A stretch of 64,000 nucleotides of DNA from NCBI GenBank assembly GCA_016617855.1, contig JAECUM010016706.1:1-64000 (forward strand). The letters run 5' to 3'. The notes beneath the pieces were generated by a model, which made no database searches, had not been told where the DNA came from, and saw only the letters and a list, made by a program, of their open reading frames with translations. The translations under genes and the position numbers were made by a program. Below are positions 44,810-57,592 of the stretch, in pieces. The first letter of the stretch is position 1. Every line of letters starts with the position of its first letter. The DNA is from Megalonaias nervosa (Eukaryota > Mollusca > Bivalvia > Unionida > Unionidae).

Positions 44810-45189
44810 TGTTTTGAATTTTTTGGAAATATTAGAATTAAGACAGTGCATATTCTGAATGAAGATGACAGTGTTTACCTTCTATGTATGTGTAGGACTG
44901 CATCCAACCCTTCACTGAAAACTGTGTTATGTATATCTGTATTTTGTAATTGATCTTCATCTAAAATCAAGTTAATGGTGTACCTGACCACTGGCATTTA
45001 TTTTGTAAACATAATACACAGCTAAGATTTCTCTGATTATAGAATAAATATTCAGATCATTATTAATTATAAACACATTTACTTCAGTTTGAGTTAAAGG
45101 TACAGTCTTGATTCTGACCTTAGAAAGTTCCAGAAAAGAAATTTTCCATTGTGCTGACAGAGTTTTTCCAGAAAATAGTAAGTGTGATG

Positions 45190-45749
45190 TAGGTCAAGTG
45201 GAGGGTATATAAACTTCTTTACTTGAAAAATGACTCATTCTTGCCTAAAATCCTAAGCAAAATCAGTGTTGTGTTCAGTTTTCAATTTGGGTGAAGTTAA
45301 TTATTTCAGTTATTCACTGGAATTACAAAGTGTTCAATACTACTTTTTGGATTAAATCATTAATTTGGAATTATAGTGAATTCAGACAAAGACATTTTGG
45401 ATTATATTATTGTGATACATCAAAAACCACACTGTCAGATCAAAAGACGGTTAACACATTGCCATATTCCAGGCCACTGGCACATTAGTATGTTCAACAC
45501 TATAGGCAAATCAACATATTCAATATTGGAATTTATTTGAGCACCACTGGAATTCAATTGGAACTCTATACATCTGGACATGTGATAAAACTTTTAGGAC
45601 TATTTGGGTTTTTATTGATAATACTGTAAGTTCAATTTAAATTTTCACTTTGTATTATAGGGAAATAAATTATTTGTTGAATTTTACAAAACTTGTTGGT
45701 TTTCACCCTTTTCTGTTATGTAGTTTAAGACCGTAGAGTCATAACAATG
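45190..45749 (+). repeat. LTR-like repeat, copy 1
   Basis: Shows a TATA box (GGGTATATAAAC near 45207), an AATAAA near 45663 and an end GAGTCATAACAATGG, with internal similarity to 60640-61113 (TTCACTGGAATTAC, GTGATAAAACTTTTAGGAC-like block). The promoter, poly(A) and CA end followed by TGG suggest a solo LTR of a Ty3-type element. Confidence 0.4.
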
Positions 45750-48689
45750 GTCTCTTTCAGCAACCTGAAAATGACAGTGAGCAGGCTCCTCATTTACAGT
45801 TAAGCTTTTTTTTGGTTTGAAACACCAACAACAAGACAATGTTAGGAACAGCCTGTTGATAATGAGTCAGAAATTATAAATCAATGACTGAAATGACTAA
45901 GCTTTGTGCATCTGTTATAGCCTTAATGCTTTTCATTTTAAAAATCAGTGGGGACAGGGGTAGGTGGAAACTAGTTATTGTGACCATAAAGGAGAACAAA
46001 CCTTGTTACAGTAACAAGTTGATAATTAAAACATTTATTTTATGGAAGATTGCTAATGCACATATTTTATTTTATTTGTTGTAAAAATCTTTCGGGACTT
46101 CAATACAAGATCATAAGGGCTGTTCCATTAAAACATATATGGGACCCGGGGATGGCACTTTTAAAAACATCTATCCCAGGGTGGTCTTGATTCAAAATTG
46201 CTTCTGTCCCAGGTTGTTTATTCAATAAAATCGCTTCTATTGGTGGTTGGTATAACTGGTTCTGTAGGTCTGTCTAAAAGTGCGACCTAAAGATAATAAA
46301 AAAACTTCCACTTTAGATACCCAGTTATTAAATTCGTATTTTATGTTATGCACGCCGATTTTGTTCCCATCAAGAGAAGGCCTATTTCCTTCGAACGGAC
46401 AACAGACTATAAACGTTGTTATTGGTCAGCTATAAATAGGTCAGGAAAGCCTACCACGTGATCTGTATTTGTAGTTTTACTAACCACAAACAACGTGAAA
46501 ATCTATGTCTTTATTTTCTCAATCAAAGGAAAACTAGCAGATTTTTTAAATAAATCTCCTTATAAAATTAAAGTGTAAATTCTGCGACATTAATTTTAGT
46601 CTCGTGAGACTTGGTATGCATCAGTCGGATCCGATGCGCGCTGCGAAAAGAACCGAATGTAGCCATATTGTGACAGTTATGGCGGTGAAACATGTTTTCG
46701 ACAGTGGAAAAAATCGGTATTTGATTGAGAAAGCAAAGCCTTGAGAAATAATTGACAGCCTTAGAGGTAAGTTCTGTTATTTTTTTCAGAAAGCTAATCA
46801 AAAAGTGTTAAGAGACTAGTGAAATTCTGTTTATTCAATCATTACGAACGTTGTTGTCATAGACTCGTTTCGGTCGATCAAAAGCCATTGGCATTGTAAC
46901 ACGTACTTGTCTTCATCCAATTAACTCAGGATGACCGATACACACAGAATCGGCGTGGGGCAGATTTCGCGTCAGTTAATTGATTGAAGGGGTAGAAACG
47001 AACGCTTGTGTGTAATGGAGTCTTCATTGGATATTTTAACTCCAACATGTACTCAGTCCAAGTCCAGTTCCAACAGATAATTCCGATGTTTTGGAATACT
47101 GCTTGACAAAATTTGACTATTTAACGGTTATCAGAGGAAAAATCTGATTGATGGCACTTTAAAGTTGCAATGGAAGAAGTGCAGAGGATAATACCATTGG
47201 CATTACTGTTGTTTGTATGAAGTATCTTATGTGACAATATCAGTGAACTAGTTTCATGGATTCAGTTGCATTTTGTTTAATTACTGTGACAGTTTAAAAG
47301 AAATCTCGGAAGTATTGTAATAAATGGCAATATATGGAAAGGAAGTTAAAGTTATAGAACAAAAATGAGTAAATTATCTTGAAACCAATGAGTTGGTTAG
47401 TAATAGATCATTATTCACCCAATCTTCCAGTCATTTCTGCATATAAATGATACTGTCCATACCTAATTAAAATGTAACTATTGGTAATCTAAGTCAAAAT
47501 GTGTTAGGAGTTTTTCATTGATTTCAGATTTGTAATAGGTAACAGTTCTTATTTTCATTGGCTGTGGTCATAACCATGCAAGTATTTATTGACAATGTGG
47601 TCAGTCATGGCTTGTATACAAGTAGATGATTATTACAACTTTCTAATTAGTATCAAGTCATCTCATTTTCTCCAAAAAATGTAAGCACAATGATACCACA
47701 GTTGCAAGTTGAATTAAACATTGTTGACTTTATGTTTAGATTTTGCTGTGTGCATGTCAAGTTGATAAACATTTGGACAGTATACCATTTTTTGCTATGT
47801 ATATCATCTCCAAAATATACATAGCACATAACATAGCAGCTGCTTTACACTCCATGCCTAATTTTATAGTTCATGTGTGTTAGTTTCAAAGTGAATCTTA
47901 TGTTGGCTTTGGATTAAACTTTGTTTTGTTGAGTACTGTACATTTTGTATGTACACATGGGGGGTGGGGGTGGGGGTGGGTGAAGTTTGAATATGTGTGG
48001 GTGGGGATAAGACCAAGCAGTACATACACACCTAATAACAAAAACTTTATTAAAGCTACAATAAAACCTTTTTGCCATAGCCAACAAGAAACAACTGATA
48101 GTATATGCACACTTTCCAATTTGTTTGTAGCCCCTTACCAATTTTAAAAATGAAAAGCATCAAGAAGATAAGTTATAAATAAGTACAGTACATCATTTTC
48201 AATTGGCCAATGAGAGGGCAGTCAATCATTCCATGTACTGCAGTTGCATATTAAGTGGGTCTGATTATGGCCATATAAGTTGTGTGAAAAGGGAGCGAAG
48301 TGTCTTCATTGGTATTTTTTTTTAATAGTACATATATAACTGATAAGTTAATTGTAAGCAGCTAGATTAACCCATGTGCCCTTTTCTGGTTTCCAGGATG
48401 GATGATGCATGGCAGTCAGAACTGTGTCATCTCCATCCAGTATTTGCAATGTACAGTTTTAATATTTTTAGAAATAATGGACAAATAAAAATGTAACTCC
48501 AAAATGTGTGGAATTAGTGAGATTATCAAACATAGTGAATGATCAAATCTGTTGCTTGAAAACAGGGACTTGATCATGCAAATATGGAGACCATGTTACT
48601 AAAGAAACTCCCTTTTTATTTGAAATGCAGATAAACTGACAGTGTTTGAAGGGCAGTACTAAGCAAATGTATACATTCACACTGAGGAG

Positions 48690-48770
48690 GGGTTAGAAAA
48701 AAGTCCACCCTGCAACTGGGGGAGGGGGCAAAAAATGGCAGTTTTCAAATGTACTAAATGGACAGCCCCT
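48690..48770 (+). repeat. Diverged copy of the 7.1-kb element's right end
   Basis: The block ending TACTAAATGGACAGCCCCTTA, preceded by GGCAGTTTTCAAA and a G-rich run, resembles the element's right terminus in the same orientation. It may mark a nested or internally deleted relative. Confidence 0.4.
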
Positions 48771-49073
48771 TATACTTATCTGGAATAATAACTCTTATTA
48801 GGCCAGCAGTGATGATGAGACAAAATAGGTTTAGTCATCTGTTTTTTTATATTAATGTTTGGAATGAAATGGCTGCGTGAAATTTTTATTATTGTTTTTT
48901 ACAAAATTATTATACAGTTTATTTTAATTTAGATAGTACAAAATGTTACTGTCAAAACTGAATAGTAATTTTGCACCATTTTTGACCATAGAAGTTTGAT
49001 AATGGGTAATCCCTTGCAGTATTTATTTAATCACTGGACATGTCCTCGCACCAAACTGTTATATCTCTGGTAC

Positions 49074-49099
49074 ACACACACACACACACACACACACAC
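49074..49099. repeat. (CA)n microsatellite
   Basis: About 13 CA units. Confidence 0.95.
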
Positions 49100-51660
49100 T
49101 TAAAAATACTTTACCCCACCAATCAATGCCAACACGGGCAAGGCAATTTATTACTATGCCCTGGTGTTAAATCACTAAATAACCAAGGAGTTTCAGCACT
49201 CAACAGTGAAATAGAAGAAATGGTTTTATCTTAGATTCCTAGAAATTTTTATTGATCAGAAGAGTGTGCTTCCCTTTGAAATACCTTTTTTTAAAGTTTC
49301 AAAATATAGCAGCTGCTTCTATCATAGCCTAGATGCCATTTAATTGTTGTTTTTTATTTTGAGACAGAAATACTAGAAAGTGTCAGTATTGTTATATCAA
49401 GCAACATTGTGGTGGACCAGTTTGTGACTTTACTACAAACCAACTTCTATTCATGTTGATAAATACCGGTAAGATACAATATATGAACTGAAGGTTATCG
49501 AGGAAGAAACTGCCATCAATGATGCAAGTGCTGCTCTTAAAAAAAAAGACCACCAAAAATAGAGTTCAGCACTTGATGCAGAATGGAGTAATCCAGAAAG
49601 TAGCCAACAGGTACAAAGCCAAACAGTTGTTGTTTTATTTAGGTAACATTACTAAATTGTACAAAATATCAAAAGTTTTCTTTTTAAGGATTTCCTGTTA
49701 AAAATTTTACAATAAAAATTGATATGTGTATGTATTTCAACAAAAGACTGTATGGTATTACTCTGATAGCACTACCAATCCAATTGGTGAAGGGGTTCAT
49801 GTTTATAATTAAGAGGTGTTGACAGAGTTTCCTTCAACAGCAGGTAGTTTTAAAAACCATTCAGCTTGTACACTGAGATGTTATGTCACATGTAGATAAA
49901 TAACAATGAAGAGTGTGTTATTTGTCATATATTTCAATATCTTGTTCACTTCTGCTGAAATGTGGGGTCACATTTTGGTATCACAACATGAAAATTAGTT
50001 ACAACACTAGTAACCACTTCAGAGCACTGACCGATTATGTTCAGAATTTAAGTATGTGTGTCATAGGGGTTATCTCACATAGTTCAAATTTTTAATAGTG
50101 CTTATCAGTTCTTTTCTTATTATACAGGCATCTACCTCTGTGAGCCCAAGGCATTAAGATGTATGAAGGGGATTTCCTGAAAAATTTGCCAGTTTTAAAA
50201 AGATCTTACTTTCAATTTAGAAATGATGAATCCCATAAAATTGTCAAGATAAATTAATGTTGAAAGAAAAAAGGTTTCCTGGTTCTATTGTTATTTCTGT
50301 TATCTTTGTTTCAGTAGTTTAGATTACCTGAGTACATGTTCAGAGATGAAATTATGCCATTTATAGATGCCATTTATTGATGTTTATGAAATTTCAGATT
50401 TAGCATTTGTCATTGTTGTACATATTAATGTCAAACATGTAAATGAAGTACCAACATGTCATTTATCCAGAACATTCAGTTTTCAAAATCACATTTGCTG
50501 CCATGAGCATGTTGCTATGATCTAGGTACATGTACTTGTATTTGTGATCTGTAAGATGGCAAATGTGGATTTAGATACAAGGGTTAGGGTCAACACTGCT
50601 TGTGTTAGCTTTTTTTCAGATGGAGTTGTCATGAACAACATCTTTTGTTCAAAGTTTGTTGGTTAACTTTACTGGGTCTCAAATTGCAAGTGGTCATTCA
50701 TATTCTTGACAAACTTGAATTCCTTAAGTGAAGTTTGGACAATTTATTGTCTTTATCCTGTTAAAAAATGGAACACAACATTTTAACAATGATGTAAGAA
50801 ATCATTCTGGTAATATATTTTGAAATAAAGATGTTAAATTGAATGCTGTTTTGAAGTATTGTTTAGACCACTTCCCAGCTATAAATAATAAGGCATACAG
50901 AACCATGCATAATTTTGTAGAATAGATCAGTATATGGTGACCTTGTCTATCACATTTTACATCTACAAACAGGAGTAGAGTGGTTTTAGAACAGCATTTA
51001 AGGCAGAGGAGTGTCTGTCCATGCTAATAGCATTTCAGATGTGCTAAATGTTACATAAAAAGACAAGAGTAAAGTAGAATGTAGACATTGTAGCAATCCT
51101 GCATGCATGTCATGGTTTTGCAATATACACCTTGGCATGTTAACTACTCTTTACATAGCCCTAACAACTTTTATTAGCACCAGTCATCCCTCAAATGTGC
51201 CAGTTTTTGACTCTCAGCCAGAAATGCACATACTTAACAAAGCCTAACACAGGTCCGCTGGCCTGAGGCCACCTGATATTCAGAAGGACCACCACTTTCC
51301 TAAAGCTCGGTGGTCTGCGGTGTCTGCAATTTTAGACTGTGGATATAAAAAATATATCTATCCTATGTTATAGGATTGTATAAATCTTTCTTTAAATTAT
51401 AAACATGTCAAACAATGCAAAAATCAAAAGTGAAATGAAGTTAAAACAAGGATCATGCCTACGCCATTTAATCCAAATTATCATTGTCATTTGGGCGCCT
51501 GCCATAAATTGTCATTTTGGCACTTACTTTGTTAATCATATAGGAGCATCTAGCGTTTAGGATACTGACATTTTGTGGTTTCGCGTGTTTGAAAAATGTG
51601 GAGATTTTTTATTGTGTCAATTGCTGCCACCACCCCCCCGACAAGAAACTCTAAATACGT

Positions 51661-52110
51661 GTGTACAATAAAACCAAAAGAGAAAGAAAATTACAAGATA
51701 AGTGGAAGCAGGAAGTTCCGTGGCTAACCCACGGCAAGAAGAAGGATAAGATGACATTTTCAGTTTGTTTTGCGTATAATATTATCGGGAACATTTGTAG
51801 TTGGCTGCAGCAACTTTATAATAGGTACAATCAGAACCCATGAGCTGAAACGGCAACCCCTGGCTGTTCTGAAAGTGAAGAGTCTGTTATGTTGCTGAAT
51901 AAAGCAGTCTTTGAAAAACTACGTGTCATTGTTAGATATGCTCATTTTTTCGAGACACATGGACGCACATATACTATGTGAAATTATGCGAGTTGGACAA
52001 GGCTTGGAAATAGGCAGTACCTACCTGATGGACAAATATTGTCAGAAATTTATCAGGGCTATTGCCCATAATCGTAGGGTCAGAACATGACCATATCATT
52101 TCCTCCAGTC
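51661..52110 (+). pseudogene. hAT transposase N-terminal remnant
   Basis: The frame 51661-51843 contains LQDKWKQEVPWLTHGKKKDK followed by SVC, the N-terminal zinc-finger-like region of ZNF862-type hAT transposases. After a break, frames near 51890-52085 give LLNKAVFEKLRVIVRYAHFF, LCELDKAW and GLEIGSTYLMDKYCQKFI, which fit the next part of the same family. Stops and indels make it dead. Confidence 0.6.
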
Positions 52111-52451
52111 ATTTTTTTTCTCAGTTATTAGTGACTGCTCCATTGACACGTTTAACAAAGAGGCAGAAATATTATATGTTCTTTCAAGTGAAAGGTAAAT
52201 GTTATAAAGTTTCATTTTATACTTTTGAATTTAAACTATTAAACACAAGTTTAAATTAAGATCCATTCCATTTATAATAATGTAAGCTCTTAAACCAATA
52301 TAAAATTAGACCCGTTCTAGTTTATTTAATTCTGTTAATTCAATAATTTAGTATTTCTTCTTAGGTTTAAATTCATTTTTTTGGTATAAAAAATGGACCC
52401 AAGGTAGACAGTGAAACCATCAGTCTTGCTATAATGGGCCTTATGTCAGAG

Positions 52452-52622
52452 AGATATGGGTTGTTGTTGTTGTTGTTGTGGGGCTTAACGCCATTTTTCA
52501 GCACACGATAGGCTATACATGGCGGCCAGTATTAATGGTGGAGGAAGAATCCGGGAAATCGATGGAAAGAACCACCGACCTACGAGAAGCTACTGGCAAG
52601 CTTTCTCACATATCCACATTCG
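52452..52622 (-). mobile_element. SINE family B, copy 2 (5' truncated)
   Basis: The minus strand shares the body of the SINE at 30408-30660 from GGATATGTGAGAAAG to AGCCCCACAACAA. It ends in a (CAA)n tail (TTG on the plus strand). It lacks the tRNA head. Confidence 0.8.
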
Positions 52623-52859
52623 CCGAATCTTAGGAATGAATGGATGAAAAAGAATGTTGCAATGGGAACTGATGGTGCGTCTGACAGTGATGTTGATGCT
52701 GCTTATGACAATGATGATTATGATGATGATAATAAATTCCATGCTCAAGATTTGTCAGCATTACAAAACAAAGCATATAAATTGATGAATTTAATGTAAA
52801 CTGATAAAATAACAACCTTGTATGCGCGTTTTATTTTATTGTATAAATTATACATTGTT

Positions 52860-52976
52860 TTTCACTAAGTAGATTCATAAACAAAAAGGACCTTATATCA
52901 GTCAGAAGGTCCACCATTTTTCAAAAGCAGGAAGTCCTGCAGATTTCCTATTTAAAAAAGTTAGTGTCAAACCCTG
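52860..52976 (+). repeat. Right end of a hAT element
   Basis: The end GTTAGTGTCAAACCCTG (to 52976) and the nearby CAGAAGGTCCACCATTTTTC match the usual terminal and subterminal sequence of ZNF862-type hAT elements. A related GAAGGACCACCAC occurs near 51275, in the expected place for the opposite end. Confidence 0.45.
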
Positions 52977-53314
52977 CCATAATTGCATTTTTTACGCTAT
53001 ATCTTGAATAAAATAATATTTAGACTTTGCTTTCTATGAGTCAAATATTTTCCTAATATATCCCACCACCCCAACAAAAAACTTCTATCGGTGGGTGATT
53101 CTGTTGTTAAATCGATTCTATCAGTGGGTCCTGAAAGGCCTAAATCACATCTATGGGTGGCTACCCAATTTCAAAACTGCCTTCCCCCGGTCCCATGTAT
53201 GTTTTAATGGAACAGCCCTAATGAATATATAATGAAACCAGAGGATACCTGACGTAAGATCTCTTTAAATGCTGAAAAGGGAAAGGGACATGATATCCTC
53301 ATTGAGGTACTTAC

Positions 53315-53415
53315 TTGGCCTCTAGGACCAGAGCAATACAACCAGCTGCAAGTGGGGCAGCACTGGAGGTTCCCTCGAAGTTCTCAATACAGCCCCCATT
53401 TATGTCTGTTGTCAC
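53315..53415 (-). CDS. Proprotein convertase exon with catalytic Ser
   Basis: A 101-bp exon between a CTGTAG acceptor and GTAAGT donor. It encodes [20 protein letters not shown] then [20 protein letters not shown] is the active-site serine motif of subtilisin-like convertases (usual form GTSASAP). Confidence 0.95.
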
Positions 53416-56350
53416 CTACAGTGCAGAGAAAAGCAAGTCACTGCACTATTTTACATTATGGCAAATGAATTTCAAGTCCTCCGATATCAAATCATGTAAC
53501 TCCAACAGTTGTCAAGAGCACATCATTAGATATGATAATATGGCAACATTATAACCGGTAATCGTCAAAGCAACACCATACATCAAAAGGCCAAAACTGC
53601 TGGCAGTGACCTGTGGTCTTTACAATAAATAGAACTAGCACTGGCTATTCCATATATCATATTTTTAAGTTGCCACTTATCATTGCCCCTTAACACATTG
53701 CAATATTCACCTGTTATATGACTGGGTAGTTAGGCTCATGCCCAGCTTTGGTAAAGCATCTTCAGATGTTACCAGTGATATTAAAAAAATAAAGAAAACA
53801 CTCATGTAAGATCTATTTATCAAGCTCTCATCACTTAACATTCAAATAGGCTACGTGTTCATTTGTAGTTCTGAAATACCATATATACACTTATGAATCA
53901 ATATTTCTTTTTAATGAGAATACAAATATTGCAGAGTAGGTGTCATTTTATCAGCACAACATACAAAACTGAGATAAATCAAGATGTAATGTTGGAAACT
54001 CTAGATGTTAGAATCACTTACTACAAATCATCAATTGAAATATGTTTACATTCTCATGCCACTATTTCCATCCAGAAATGCATTTATGGTAAGCACAATG
54101 TTTATCTGTTTCATTACAATATTCATTACACAATACTTGTACAAACATTTATTTCCATTTTAATAATCTTAATATATTAAATATTATTCACCACAAAATG
54201 ACAAGTCCATCAATATTGCTTACTGTAGGTGATTAATAGTAAGTATATTGCTTTATATTTCATGCAATTCTGAACAACCTGTTTTTGTGTAATATTTTGT
54301 GTTTGCTGTATAAGCATTGTTTGATGCAATCAAAGTTTTTACTAGATTTCTATTTGCCTTTTTTTAAAGCTAGTTCAAATTCACATGTAAAATTTCCTAA
54401 GTCAAGCACCTAACTTGTTAAGGCAGCACCAACTCTGCTATTCTAGTTGACAACTCCTTTGATTGAGCCATGAATGTGATAAAGCTCAGCACCCTAGTAT
54501 AGTGCTATATTCAGTTGACTGCAGGTACCTTATTTAATAAGTAATTTAAGTACTCCTGGTGCATAGAACTACTGCCCAGTTTCTAATCTCCCATTCAAAT
54601 CGAAAATCTTAGAAAAAGTTGTTTTATCTCTTCATTCTATACACTCAGCCGCTCTCAAGTGTCATAGATCGTCATCCAGTGTCTCACCAATTGTATTCTC
54701 ATAACACCAAAATATACAAATCTAGCCACCCAACTGAAGTTGATGCTACCATCCAAGGTGTAGAGAGGTGCATTTCTGATGTGAAATCATGGATGACATG
54801 TAACAAGCTGTAGATGAATGATGATAAAACTGAAGCCATTCTGATTACAACACAAAGACTTTCTCATTCACATCCTTTACCTCAATCAATAAATATCAGC
54901 AACACCAACAATAAATTCACACAGTCAGTACAAAACCTAGGTGTTACTCTCGACAGTACTCTCTCATTGCAGCAACATGTCATGAATATATGCAAGGCTA
55001 TAAATCTTGAGCTGAGACGCATCCGCTCCATTTGCAATTATCTTTCAGTTGATGCCACTATAATACCTGTGTGTTCCTTAGTACTTTCAACACTGACTAT
55101 TCTAACTCAATTCTGTCTGGTTCATCTCAATATCTACTCCAGAAACTTCAAAAAGTTCAAAACACAGCTGCTTGGATCATCCTTAGAGTACCATGATCAG
55201 AAAACACCTCCCGCCTGCGCTGTACCCTACACTGAATAATCCATTCGATCCAGAATCAAACACAAAATTTGTTCTCTGTGCTACGTTTCATTGACATACC
55301 TATCAGACCTCACCCATGTGTACACACCAGCAAGATACTTAGGATCCTCTTCTGACACTCATATTCTCATTATTCCCACTATGAAAATGAAGTCATATGG
55401 ACAACATTCTTTTGCATACCAGGGCCCAGCAATGTGGAACAAATTGCCCACTGAACTTAGACACAAAGACACAGTGACCTCATTCAAGAGCACTCTTAAA
55501 ACTCACCTATTTTGACTGCAAAAACAGACTTAAAGACCTAATAATGTTTCCTTACCTTCAATATTTTCAGCATGTTTTCTGTTTTCAAATTTCATTGTGT
55601 TTGTTTTTTGTAATCATATCATTATATATGTTCATCTAATGTTGAAAAGCGCTTAGAGCTTCTAAAGATTAGGCGCTATACAAAGTCCTCATTATTATTA
55701 TTATTATTATTATGTCTGGCTGTAATCACATAGCTTGCTTTGTTTTCCCATTCAATGATCCTCTGAGTAGCAAATTACTTGCTCAGTGCCAAGCAGAGTT
55801 TTATATTTAGGTGATTGATTGTACTTATTTTAACACCCCGTGATGTTGCTGCACAATAGACAACTATTTAGTTGCAATGATCCTTTAATGAAATTTCACT
55901 GACAGTATGATCAAAGTGTTACTTACTGTGCCAAATCTGGTTTCCACATAAACAATGTCCCAGGTTTCTGAATCATCAGTGTAACTGTGCATTTTATCAT
56001 TTAGATATTGCATAATTATAAATTGCTCAGCTTCATTAGTTTCACCAAGAACTATAGTGCTTCAATGGAGGACTTAAGTGTAAGACTTTGCACAGAAATG
56101 TAACAACTGCTCCAGAGATTATGAATGGTATATTTTTTCAAAGTGCAACTCAACTAACTGATGATAAGTCACCACCTACAGACAGATTTGTTTTGCAAAG
56201 TAAACCCTAACTTATACCAGGGTCAAAGATAAATTAGATTTTGCAGCCAAAAAGATGGAAAGGTTTACTTAGTCAAACTGTCTCAAAATCAAGTACTCAT
56301 AATATATGCTAGATGCTCAGTGCAATATTTAAAGACCTCTCATTACTTAC
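53416..56350 (-). other. Convertase intron containing a LINE 3' end
   Basis: Holds the L2/CR1-type LINE at 54560-55713. No other gene is seen. Confidence 0.7.
54560..55713 (+). mobile_element. L2/CR1-type LINE, 3' part of RT ORF
   Basis: Translation in two main frames gives the end of an RT domain: DVKSWMTCNKL and NDDKTEAILI (54780-54850), QNLGVTLDSTLSLQQHV, LELRRIRSICNYLS, then PARYLGSSSDTH, QHSFAYQGPAMWNKLP and FKSTLKTHLF (to 55512). The 3' UTR ends GCGCTATACAAAG and an (ATT)n tail (55695-55713), as in L2-clade LINEs. It is 5' truncated and has stops. Confidence 0.85.
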
Positions 56351-56587
56351 CACTTTAATCTTTTCCCCATTCCATGACTCTCCTGGGTAAGCTAATCCTC
56401 CTGTTGGAACAACTGCCATTGTAGAGCTGCACTCCTCCATGAAGTATGGCTTCTGTCCCTGGTCTGTTACAGAGCCAATAGAAATACTCTCGATGCTGCC
56501 TACATAACCATCAGCACCACAGGAGTCTCCATTGTTGCCACCATTTCCCGTTGCCCACACAAAAATAGTACCCAGTCCTTTCCTTCC
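56351..56587 (-). CDS. Proprotein convertase exon with oxyanion Asn
   Basis: A 237-bp exon (acceptor ATATCAG, donor GTAAGT), phase 0 at both ends. It encodes GRKGLGTIFVWATGNGG, DSCGADGYVGSIESISIGSV and EECSSTMAVVPTGG. The Asn of TGNGG is the oxyanion-hole residue; PC2-type enzymes have Asp there, so this is not PC2. Exons for the catalytic Asp and His should lie at higher coordinates and were not found before 64000. Confidence 0.95.
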
Positions 56588-56829
56588 CTGATATTAGAAA
56601 AATGCCAGCACTTAAACAAGATTTCCATGGAAGGCTATGTTTCATCTATGAATGGTAGTATAATGATGCAGTTTTCTGCTTATGCAGGCGGGAGAGAGAA
56701 TCCCAGTATACCATGGCGCAAACTTAAGATGTACAGTAATATTACACAAAAAGAGCCATCAGAAAAATGGCTGACCCCTGACCAATTGAAGCTATTCAAA
56801 TGAAAAATTAACACAATTCTACAATATCA

Positions 56830-57330
56830 CATCCAGTGACCTTGAACTCTGATGCAGTGATTGCAGACTCAGTAAGTTTTCTGTCCTCAAGAGTAATGCA
56901 ACCATGAGATTGATATAAACTGGGTGTGGGAATCTTGAGGGCAGATAACTTATCATGTGGAACCCAAAATGACAACATCAGCTACAGTGACCTTGACTTT
57001 TGATCCCTGGATCTAAGAATCAATACAGAGATGCCTCTGCCCAAGAGTTGACTACCTATAATGCTGATGACATCCGGATTCTGTAAACTTGATATATCAA
57101 GCAGAAACACCTCAAATGTAATGTCAATTTCACTGACCTTGACCTTTTACCTTTGAGTATCAATTGGGACGTGCCCATGCTCATGTATACTCTATTATGA
57201 AATTTGATTAAAATTAGGCCAGGAACTAAGACATACAAGAAAATCATTATTTTTCAGCTTCAGTGAACTTGACATTAGACCTACCAGCTGCAAAATCTAT
57301 AGGCTTCTGCTTTTACCCATGGGAAAGGGA
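56830..57330. repeat. Degenerate repeat with TGACCTTGACCT cores, second block
   Basis: Four diverged units (cores near 56838, 56991, 57137 and 57263) spaced 126-153 bp; the same family as 33015-34035. Positions 57338-57350 contain a short (AT)n. Confidence 0.6.
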
Positions 57331-57383
57331 CATATATATATATGGGGTTTGAAAATAAAAAAGAAACCACAGCTGAGTCATAC

Positions 57384-57592
57384 CAAAGACTTACAAAAAT
57401 GGTACTAACAGCTGCCTCGCTTGGCGCTCAGCATTAAGAGGTTAGTGTTAGGACTGGTTGATTTGGTATCAGGATAATGTCACTGGGTGGAACATCATGC
57501 TACATGTCTGCGGCATATCATGCCCCAGTGCTAGACATTACTATAAACTGCCCCACTGTAGACACTGTAGCGATATGACTGAAAAATTGTTA
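57384..57592 (+). mobile_element. SINE family A, copy 2 (head lost)
   Basis: Matches the reverse complement of 26066-26341 through ATGGTACTAACAGCTGCCTC, GCATTAAGAGGTTAGTG, TCAGGATAATG and CCCCAGTGCTAGACATTACT. The tRNA head is missing. Confidence 0.75.

Larger units (their letters stand above)
46117..53218. mobile_element. 7.1-kb DNA transposon with inverted ends
   Basis: The ends GGGCTGTTCCATTAAAACAT (46117) and its inverse (to 53218) are matched over about 30 bp, with weaker inverted similarity further in (to about 46260 and 53050). A TAA on each side fits a 3-bp duplication, as for PIF/Harbinger-type elements. No transposase of its own is seen; the interior carries a hAT remnant and a SINE. 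Confidence 0.65.
43982..53314 (-). other. Convertase intron of 9.3 kb, transposon-rich
   Basis: Contains a putative exon of another gene (44592-44809), LTR-like sequence (45190-45749), a 7.1-kb inverted-repeat transposon (46117-53218) with hAT and SINE pieces, and (CA)n at 49074-49099. A diverged inverted repeat pairs 44520-44615 with 45866-45972. Confidence 0.75.

Noticed and set aside
55920..55965. Additional convertase exon (DIVYVETRFGT-like frame with a donor)
   Set aside because: The flanking exons at 56351-56587 and 53315-53415 join in phase to give a continuous convertase sequence with no gap for it.
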